DNA of 6,305 nucleotides, from the NCBI GenBank assembly GCA_031271325.1, contig JAISVY010000177.1, forward strand, positions 1-6,305, in the 5' to 3' direction. The first letter of the stretch is position 1, and each line of letters opens with the position of its first letter. Under the pieces are notes generated by a model. That model did not search any database. It saw nothing but the letters and a program-made list of their open reading frames with translations, and had not been told where the DNA came from. Positions 1-4,216 of this stretch are shown piece after piece. Source of the stretch: Oscillospiraceae bacterium (GTDB lineage Bacteria; Bacillota; Clostridia; Oscillospirales; UBA929). Position numbers and translations under genes: made by a program.

Positions 1-291
1 GAAGCCGTGCGGATGTTTATCAGAGACCCGGAAAAGTATGACTTGATCTTCATGGACGTGCAGATGCCCATCATGGACGGCTACGAAGCGACGCGGCAAA
101 TCCGGGCGCTGGAGATACCAAGAGCGAAAGAGATTCCGATTATCGCGATGACTGCGAACGTGTTCAAAGAAGACGTGGAAAAATGCCTTGCCGTAGGGAT
201 GAACGCGCACCTCGGAAAGCCGCTGGATATGGAAGACCTGCTGAACGTGATGGCGCAGTATTTAGGGAAAACCCCCGCGGGGAGTTTATAA
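1..291 (+). CDS. Receiver (REC) domain, C-terminal fragment, probably the end of a hybrid histidine kinase
   Basis: The gene enters from the left edge; reading from base 1 gives 96 residues before TAA at 289-291. The fragment is the last three quarters of a CheY-like receiver domain. The phosphoacceptor is Asp19 of the fragment (bases 55-57) in MDVQMPIMDG. The conserved switch Thr51 lies in IIAMTAN, and the conserved Lys73 in GKPLD. The N-terminal acidic pair is upstream of the window. The phrase MDVQMPIMDGYEATRQIR and the stop soon after the last REC helix, with no output domain, are typical of receivers fused to the C-terminus of hybrid sensor kinases, where they take a phosphate from the kinase. 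A stand-alone receiver is also possible, because the upstream part cannot be seen. The GTG at base 7 is not a real start: the domain is already under way there. Confidence 0.9.
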   Translation, partial: EAVRMFIRDPEKYDLIFMDVQMPIMDGYEATRQIRALEIPRAKEIPIIAMTANVFKEDVEKCLAVGMNAHLGKPLDMEDLLNVMAQYLGKTPAGSL

Positions 292-310
292 AAAGGTTAA
301 GAGGCTCTAA

Positions 311-347
311 AAAACCCCGTGTTCGCCGCAGGCGGACACGGGGTTTT
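311..347 (+). terminator. Strong hairpin terminator, bidirectional in form, after the receiver gene
   Basis: Twenty bases after the stop codon lies a 17 bp stem (311-327 with 331-347) with a GCA triloop and only one G-U pair. The stem begins with AAAA and ends with TTTT, so it could act on either strand as a rho-independent terminator. The flanks (CTCT at 305-308, CTAGAAC at 348-354) resemble the ends of the larger palindromic elements at 1627-1725 and 1746-1849. The terminator may therefore be a short member of that repeat family. Confidence 0.85.
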
Positions 348-361
348 CTAGAACTTCTTAC

Positions 362-526
362 ACGACAAACGCATGAACGGACAAAATGCACAAAAAGCGG
401 CATCCTCATGTAGGAGCGACCGTCCTCGGTCGCCCGCGGCTGCGGGATTTTCCGGGGTTACGGGCGGTCGGGGACGACCGCCCCTACACTTCATCTGTGC
501 AACATAGACATTCATGCGTTTGTCGT
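362..526. repeat. 165 bp nested inverted-repeat element (MITE-like)
   Basis: The outer arms are an exact 16 bp inverted repeat, ACGACAAACGCATGAA at 362-377 and its complement at 511-526. A second match (TGCACA at 387-392, TGTGCA at 496-501) sits at the same offset in both arms, so the arms probably extend about 31 bp with a diverged middle. They enclose a second inverted repeat (409-488). There is no coding capacity. The size, full-length palindromic form and intergenic position fit a non-autonomous mobile or REP-like element. No target-site duplication is evident, so the mobile origin is inferred. Confidence 0.7.
409..488. repeat. Inner palindromic repeat ending in TGTAGG / CCCCTACA
   Basis: The arms 409-436 and 461-488 are inverted copies matching at 22 of 28 positions. 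Each arm is itself a small hairpin: CGACC/GGTCG on the left and CGGTCG/CGACCG on the right. The terminal module (TGTAGG...CCTACA) recurs as GCCTCCCCTACA at 1784-1795 and as TGCAGGGG...CCCTACA at 1874-1913, which marks it as a dispersed repeat in this genome. Confidence 0.7.
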
Positions 527-546
527 AACGTTTTGTGCGTACCCTA

Positions 547-575
547 TTTTCAAATGCTTCCCGGTATGGTATAAT
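547..575 (+). promoter_or_regulatory. Extended -10 sigma-A-type promoter for the lipoprotein gene
   Basis: A perfect -10 box TATAAT (570-575) is preceded by TGG (567-569), giving the extended -10 TGN motif. A moderate -35, TTTTCA (547-552, 4 of 6 consensus), stands 17 bp upstream. Transcription should start near base 582, leaving a leader of about 80 nt before the ATG at 662. The promoter begins 20 bp after the right end of the nested repeat. Confidence 0.75.
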
Positions 576-601
576 ATTGACGAATTATAAGGATTCTGTC
601 C

Positions 602-630
602 CCCGGAAACCGGGTTTTTAGAGCGACCCG
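602..630 (+). promoter_or_regulatory. Leader hairpin with T-tract: possible attenuator
   Basis: Between the promoter and the ribosome binding site lies a GC stem, CCCGG (602-606) and CCGGG (610-614), with an AAA loop, followed directly by TTTTT (615-619). This is a small terminator shape inside a leader. The right half of the stem (CGGGT, 611-615) can instead pair with ACCCG (626-630), giving a competing fold. No known riboswitch or T-box is recognised. The stem is short, so it may be weak, or it may be a remnant of the GGTTTTTAGAG repeat end (613-623). Confidence 0.4.
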
Positions 631-648
631 ATTCTTGGTCTTTGCTGT

Positions 649-655
649 AAGGAGG
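649..655 (+). promoter_or_regulatory. Shine-Dalgarno site that sets the lipoprotein start
   Basis: AAGGAGG stands 6 nt before the ATG at 662. It favours that codon over the in-frame GTG at 635. It also places the positively charged signal-peptide start (MKR) directly at the N-terminus. Confidence 0.85.
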
Positions 656-661
656 GGTACC

Positions 662-1207
662 ATGAAGCGGCTCCTATATATTGCGCTGTGCCTATGCCTT
701 CTGGCAGGGTGTTCAACGCCCGTTTCGCCGTCCGATGTCGCCGAAGCGCTCAGCCCCATCCTCTCGCCTTCCGCGACGCCGGTTAGAGTTTCGCCGGAGC
801 CGCCCGAGCCGTCGCCGGAAGCCTCTCCGATATTACCGTCACCGGAAGCGAATCCCAGCCCCATGCCATCGCCAACGCCCGATACACCGCCTGCCCCCAC
901 GCCGCCGGAGCCAAGCCCCGAACCCAGCCTCACACCGGAACCGTCTGCCGCCCCGGAGGAACCCAACCCATCACCGGAGGAACCCGGCACCGCGCCGGAA
1001 ACGCCGCCCGCGTCCGTGTATGCGGCGAAAGGCAGCGAAGCGCCGCCCCCTGCGGGAACGATAGTTTGGCGCGCCAGTAAGGATACAAAGGTTTATCACT
1101 CCGTATCCGCATGCTCCAACATGAAAAGCCCGTACGAGCTTTCGATTGAAGAAGCAACCGAACTGGGGTTAAGACCGTGCACAAAGTGCTGGTCGGGCGT
1201 CGGTTGA
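662..1207 (+). CDS. Proline-rich lipoprotein with a small C-terminal Cys/His (probably metal-binding) domain
   Basis: The product is 181 residues. Residues 1-17 form a lipoprotein signal peptide: MKRLLY, a hydrophobic stretch, then the lipobox LLAGC. Cys17 should be lipidated, so the protein would sit on the outer face of the membrane. Residues 20 to about 125 are a low-complexity linker rich in Pro, Ser, Glu and Ala with PSPEP-like repeats, likely extended and wall-spanning. The C-terminus (about 135-177) is a compact domain with VYHSVSACSNM and LRPCTKCW. His146, Cys151, Cys173 and Cys176 are spaced as in small Ada-like zinc-binding domains found at the ends of some Firmicute exported nucleases and lipoproteins. 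Metal binding is inferred from this pattern, and the function is unknown. The gene has its own promoter and leader. Its last 39 bp, covering the CxxC codons, overlap the convergent gene at 1169-1603. Confidence 0.85.
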   Translation: MKRLLYIALCLCLLAGCSTPVSPSDVAEALSPILSPSATPVRVSPEPPEPSPEASPILPSPEANPSPMPSPTPDTPPAPTPPEPSPEPSLTPEPSAAPEEPNPSPEEPGTAPETPPASVYAAKGSEAPPPAGTIVWRASKDTKVYHSVSACSNMKSPYELSIEEATELGLRPCTKCWSGVG

Positions 1208-1603
1208 TTCAGAGGCAGCCGGTACCCTTTCCAACGCCCTGCCGTGCAGCGTTTTGACCCAGCGGTCTGAATAATGCATCCTGTCGCCGATCTGCTCCCA
1301 TGTCATCCCGTCTAAATACCGCAATTCCAGCACATTCCGGTAATTTATGTCCTCTACCCCGCGAATCGTCTCTTTGATCTCCCCAATGATTCCGGCCGCG
1401 GCGTCGATTTCCCGCTCCAACTCGTCAATCTGCGCAATGCAATTTTCCATCTTGCTCCGCTGCGGCGTGCCGCTGACACGCTCCGCCGTCGAAACGGACG
1501 TGGCGTGCCCGGCCATCTCGCGAAGCCGCACAATCCGTTCGCGTTTCAGGCGTATGTCCCTCGCCAGCTCAAACCCTTGTTTCAAATACTCTTTTACCGT
1601 CAT
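1169..1603 (-). CDS. Small sigma-region-4-like DNA-binding protein (phage-type, resembles DUF1492 family)
   Basis: The product is 144 residues from the ATG at 1603-1601; the frame is open further upstream, but that region is a palindromic repeat. A weak Shine-Dalgarno AGAGAG lies 8 nt before the ATG. Residues 1-30 and 52-85 are charged and heptad-like, suggesting coiled coils (KRERIVRLREM, IAQIDELEREID). Residues 90-126 look like sigma factor region 4: VLELRYLDGMTWEQIGDRM followed by a recognition-helix-like YSDRWVKTLHGRALERV. Such proteins are common in Clostridia prophages as late-gene or packaging regulators. The family name is from memory of the pattern. No other phage genes are visible here. 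The last 16 or so residues (from about 129) look unstructured; they are read through the opposite strand of the lipoprotein gene. Downstream of flhG on the same strand, it occupies a place where chemotaxis genes and sigD often lie. Confidence 0.75.
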   Translation of the reverse strand: MTVKEYLKQGFELARDIRLKRERIVRLREMAGHATSVSTAERVSGTPQRSKMENCIAQIDELEREIDAAAGIIGEIKETIRGVEDINYRNVLELRYLDGMTWEQIGDRMHYSDRWVKTLHGRALERVPAASESTDARPALCARS

Positions 1604-1626
1604 TTTTATCACTCTCTTTCGTGTCA

Positions 1627-1725
1627 CTCTAAAAACCTCCCGCTCCGGCTTGCGATGCCGCGCTAAAGCGCCTGTTCGCAAGCACTGCGCTCGTTCGCCT
1701 AGCGGCGAACATGAGGTTTTTAGAG
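1627..1725. repeat. 99 bp palindromic element B with 13 bp terminal inverted repeats
   Basis: The ends are exact inverted repeats: CTCTAAAAACCTC (1627-1639) and GAGGTTTTTAGAG (1713-1725). Inside are three more perfect hairpins. GCTTGCGA/TCGCAAGC (1648-1655, 1676-1683) encloses GCGCT-AA-AGCGC (1660-1671), and GTTCGCC/GGCGAAC (1693-1699, 1704-1710) follows. No protein is encoded. The left end plus its GTGTCA flank (1621-1651) is identical over 31 bp to 6275-6305. The element lies directly upstream of the sigma-like gene and could carry its promoter or terminate flagellar transcripts; no clear promoter was seen in it. Confidence 0.85.
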
Positions 1726-1745
1726 CTTCTTTTCGTTTCGTGTCA

Positions 1746-1849
1746 CTCTAAAAACCGCCCGCAGGTATCGCGGGAGGCAAAACGCCTCCCCTACACAGGA
1801 CGACCCCGTTGCGCTCGTTCGCCTGTCGGCGAACACGAGGTTTTTAGAA
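1746..1849. repeat. Palindromic element C, relative of element B with a different core
   Basis: The ends CTCTAAAAACC (1746-1756) and GGTTTTTAGA (1839-1848) repeat those of element B, including the left flank GTGTCA. The right 40 bp (1810-1849) match B (1686-1725) at 36 positions. Two of the four differences fall in the loop of the GTTCGCC/GGCGAAC hairpin, so the stem is preserved. The core differs: GGGAGGC-AAAAC-GCCTCCC (1772-1790) followed by CCTACA carries the end module of the 409-488 repeat. C thus looks like a composite of two repeat families. Confidence 0.8.
1750..1774 (-). terminator. Possible intrinsic terminator for the flhA-flhF-flhG transcript
   Basis: Read on the minus strand, CCCGC (1774-1770) pairs with GCGGG (1762-1758). 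CGG and then TTTTT (1754-1750) follow. It lies about 135 bp beyond the flhG stop. The stem is short and competes with the overlapping GGGAGGC hairpin at 1772-1790, so activity is uncertain. It is part of element C. Confidence 0.4.
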
Positions 1850-1873
1850 CGTCTGAAATCGGTCGGTTTGTTT

Positions 1874-1913
1874 TGCAGGGGCGCATTGTGTGCGCCCGCG
1901 GGCGGTCCCTACA
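1874..1913. repeat. Short TGCAGGGG...CCCTACA repeat that overlaps the flhG stop codon
   Basis: The left half is a hairpin, GGGCGCA/TGCGCCC (1879-1885, 1891-1897). The right end GGGCGGTCCCTACA matches the terminal module of the 409-488 repeat. The flhG stop (TAG, 1911-1909) lies inside the terminal CTACA. A 6 bp stem, GCGGTC/GACCGC (1902-1907, 1914-1919), spans the stop codon. Confidence 0.6.
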
Positions 1914-2784
1914 GACCGCGCCCGAGCATTCTGCTCAGGAATCCGCGGATACCGGCGTTCGCCGTTTCCGGCCGGCGGTCGAGCAGTTTCCAAGCGATGG
2001 TTTCGATGTTGCGGGTAGCGGCGCTGCGCGGGTAAGAAAGCACAAAGGGCTGCTGTATCCGCACACCGCGCGAAACCGAAGGGTCGTCCAGCACATATCC
2101 CAGCAGGTCCATATCGGTTTTTTGGTAGAGCTTCACCACCGCGACAAACTTTTGCAGGGTGGATTCGGCTTCCGCCGACGATTCGGCGCGGTTGACCAGC
2201 AGACGCAGAGCGCCGTCCGGCACGTCGGCGGCGATCGACTTCACCAGCGCGTACGCGTCCATGATGGCGGTCGGCTCCGGCGTGGTGACCACGATTGTCT
2301 CCTGAGAGGAGCGGATCATCCGCATGATCAGCGGATTCACGCCCGCGCCGGTGTCGAAGATGATGATGTCGGCGGCGTCCTCCAGCAGCACGAGGTTATC
2401 AATGATCGCGGCGAGCTGAATTTCCGACATTTTCAGCAGCACGTTCATCCCGGAGCCGCCCGAAACAAAACTGATGCCGCCCGGTCCTTCAGCGATGATC
2501 TCCCCGATCTTCTTCTGCCCGCGCAGCACATACGATAAATCGTACTGCGGGGAAACGCCCAGCATGACATCTATATTGGAAAGCCCGAAATCCGCGTCAA
2601 ACAACAGGACACGCAAACCCTTCTTTGCCAAGGAGATGCCCAAATTGACACTGATACTGGTTTTGCCAACGCCGCCCTTGCCGCTGGTGACGCAGATAAT
2701 ACGCGCGCCTTCGCCGGGTTCTCTCATGCGCTGCTTTTTCAGATTGTCCACAATCTGCCGCAGTGCGCTGGCTTGATCCTTCAC
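1909..2784 (-). CDS. flhG: FlhG (YlxH/FleN), MinD-type ATPase controlling flagellar number
   Basis: The product is 291 residues, the usual length. FlhG is a ParA/MinD-family ATPase that cycles on the membrane and limits flagellar number together with FlhF. The N-terminus carries the DQASALR motif (residues 3-9), which in FlhG stimulates FlhF GTP hydrolysis. The deviant Walker A is SGKGGVGKTS (34-43, with signature Lys36 and Lys41). DADFG (63-67) is the A' motif, and IIIFDTGAG (140-148) is Walker B with Asp144. The C-terminus (about 278-291, GFLSRMLGRGL) is short, basic and hydrophobic, as expected of the membrane-targeting helix. The start is GTG at 2784, 6 nt after GGGGAGGG; the DQA motif immediately follows it. 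The gene is 64 bp after flhF on the same strand. Its stop codon lies in a repeat. Confidence 0.95.
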   Translation of the reverse strand: MKDQASALRQIVDNLKKQRMREPGEGARIICVTSGKGGVGKTSISVNLGISLAKKGLRVLLFDADFGLSNIDVMLGVSPQYDLSYVLRGQKKIGEIIAEGPGGISFVSGGSGMNVLLKMSEIQLAAIIDNLVLLEDAADIIIFDTGAGVNPLIMRMIRSSQETIVVTTPEPTAIMDAYALVKSIAADVPDGALRLLVNRAESSAEAESTLQKFVAVVKLYQKTDMDLLGYVLDDPSVSRGVRIQQPFVLSYPRSAATRNIETIAWKLLDRRPETANAGIRGFLSRMLGRGL

Positions 2785-2790
2785 GGGTTT

Positions 2791-2798
2791 CCCTCCCC
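2791..2798 (-). promoter_or_regulatory. Shine-Dalgarno site that sets the GTG start of flhG
   Basis: On the minus strand GGGGAGGG lies 6 nt before the GTG at 2784-2782. An ATG further upstream (in GAATGGGG) precedes the site and is not in a useful position. Confidence 0.75.
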
Positions 2799-2848
2799 AT
2801 TCTTCCGTGTTTCTCTCTGTCTGCCTCGGGTTGGCGCGGGGCTGCCGG

Positions 2849-4216
2849 CTACGGGTCGCGCGTCATCAGTCTCGCGACGATCTTCCGTACGTCCGCCACT
2901 TCGATGTCGTCGGGCACGTTCTGACCGATCGCGGTGTAGGAAATCGGGCGGTCGGAGAGGAAACGCGCGTTGAGCAGAGCGCCCCATGTGGGCGTTTCGT
3001 CGAGCTTTGTGACAATCAGCTTGTAATCGCTCAAAAACGAGTACGCGTTCAGGATGTTCAAAAGCCCGGTGAAGCTGGTCGTCGCGGACAGCACCAGATG
3101 CACTTCGTCGCAGTCGGAATACCGGATCAGGTTTTTAATCTCTTCCTCATGGGTTCGGTCGGAGGGGCTTTTCCCCGCCGTATCCACAAAGACGATGTCT
3201 TTGTCTTCGTGTTCGCGCAGCGCGTCGGTAATCTCTTCCGGCGCGTAGACGACAGATAGGGGAATCTCCAGAATTTGCGTATAGGTTTTCAGCTGCTCCA
3301 CGGCGGCGATCCGGTAGGTGTCGGTCGTCACCACGCCCACCTTGGCGTGGTGGTTGATCGAGTAGATCGCCGAGAGCTTCGCGAGCGTCGTCGTCTTTCC
3401 CACGCCGGTCGAGCCGACCAGCAGCACCACCGTGCGCTTAAAACGCTTGAGCCGTATCGGTTCCGCCTGCCCGATATATTGCCGCAGCAGCTGCTCCATC
3501 ACTTCGTTGGGGTCGGCTTGCTGCTTTTTGACAATCTCGCTGACCTCCCGCGCCAGCTTATGCGCGAACTCTTCATGGGTTTCGTTTTCCAAAAGGCTCA
3601 TCAGCAGCGCTTCGATTTCCGGGCTGTAGGTGCGCGGATCGTGCGACTGCCGGAGCGAACCGGCGAGCGTGGAGACCGACGAAGACAGCGCGTCCAGCTT
3701 GTTTTCGAGCGCCGAGAGCGTCGGCGGGGGCGTTTCGTGCTTGCCGATGACGCGCTCCGCGGGAATCACCGCGCCCAGCGGCGTAAACCCGTCGTCTTCT
3801 TTCTGCGGAGCCGCCGGTTTCGGCAGCGGGCGGGTGTACGCGGGGGGCGGGGTAGGAACCGCCGGTTTCGCTTCCGGCTCTAGGAACGCTCCCGACGTGA
3901 GTTTTTCCAGCACCTCCAGCGCCCGGTCGGCGCTGACCGACAGCTCGGTGTCGTGCGGCGGCGGCGCTTTCTTCGCGGGCGGCGCGGGCTGGTACGCGCC
4001 GTGCCGTATGGTGCGGAGCTGCGGCAGGGGATTGGGCGCAGCCGGCGTTTCGGGCGCGGGTTCGTACGCCGCGACGATTTCCACCAGCGGCTTGGAAAAA
4101 AACCGCTTTTTGCGCAGGGTGCGCTGAGAAAGAATCAACGCGTCGCGCCCCAGCTCGCTTTTGATTTGCTCCATCGCCTCGGGGAAGGTGGCGGCCGTAT
4201 AGCGTTTTATGTTCAC
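2849..4216 (-). CDS. flhF: FlhF, SRP-type GTPase for flagellar placement
   Basis: The product is 455 residues, within the family range. FlhF is the third SRP GTPase beside Ffh and FtsY; it is recruited to the membrane and marks the site of flagellar assembly. Residues 1-50 are the FlhF-specific B domain start (MNIKRYTAATFPEAMEQIKS, LGRDALILSQR). Residues 52-165 are a Pro/Ala-rich linker. A helical N domain follows (about 168-258), then the G domain. G1 is GSTGVGKTTT (268-277), the insertion-box segment TTDTYRIAAVEQL is at 297-309, G3 is DTAGKSPSD (345-353), and G4 is TKLDE (403-407). The closing loop GQNVPDDIE is at 431-439. All catalytic motifs are intact. The GTG start overlaps the flhA stop (GTGA), and its own Shine-Dalgarno is weak (GGATGG), so translation is probably coupled to flhA. 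flhG follows after 64 bp. Confidence 0.96.
   Translation of the reverse strand: MNIKRYTAATFPEAMEQIKSELGRDALILSQRTLRKKRFFSKPLVEIVAAYEPAPETPAAPNPLPQLRTIRHGAYQPAPPAKKAPPPHDTELSVSADRALEVLEKLTSGAFLEPEAKPAVPTPPPAYTRPLPKPAAPQKEDDGFTPLGAVIPAERVIGKHETPPPTLSALENKLDALSSSVSTLAGSLRQSHDPRTYSPEIEALLMSLLENETHEEFAHKLAREVSEIVKKQQADPNEVMEQLLRQYIGQAEPIRLKRFKRTVVLLVGSTGVGKTTTLAKLSAIYSINHHAKVGVVTTDTYRIAAVEQLKTYTQILEIPLSVVYAPEEITDALREHEDKDIVFVDTAGKSPSDRTHEEEIKNLIRYSDCDEVHLVLSATTSFTGLLNILNAYSFLSDYKLIVTKLDETPTWGALLNARFLSDRPISYTAIGQNVPDDIEVADVRKIVARLMTRDP

Noticed and set aside
550..990. Gly/Ser-rich minus-strand open frame, glycine-rich protein candidate
   Set aside because: It is the complement of the Pro/Ser/Glu-rich linker of the lipoprotein. 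The plus-strand gene has promoter, ribosome site and lipobox.
1604..1908. CRISPR array or small structured RNA gene
   Set aside because: The repeats are palindromic, only two nearby, and not separated by regular unique spacers. No tRNA cloverleaf or known RNA family was recognised.
1711..2538. Long plus-strand open frame (275 codons) opposite flhG
   Set aside because: It is antisense to intact flhG, its translation is rich in Arg and His without a domain pattern, and it begins inside a repeat. It is a GC-driven shadow.
2785..2848. Promoter or terminator in the flhF-flhG gap
   Set aside because: No T-tract hairpin and no convincing -35/-10 pair is visible. The 64 bp gap fits an operon junction with only the flhG ribosome site.
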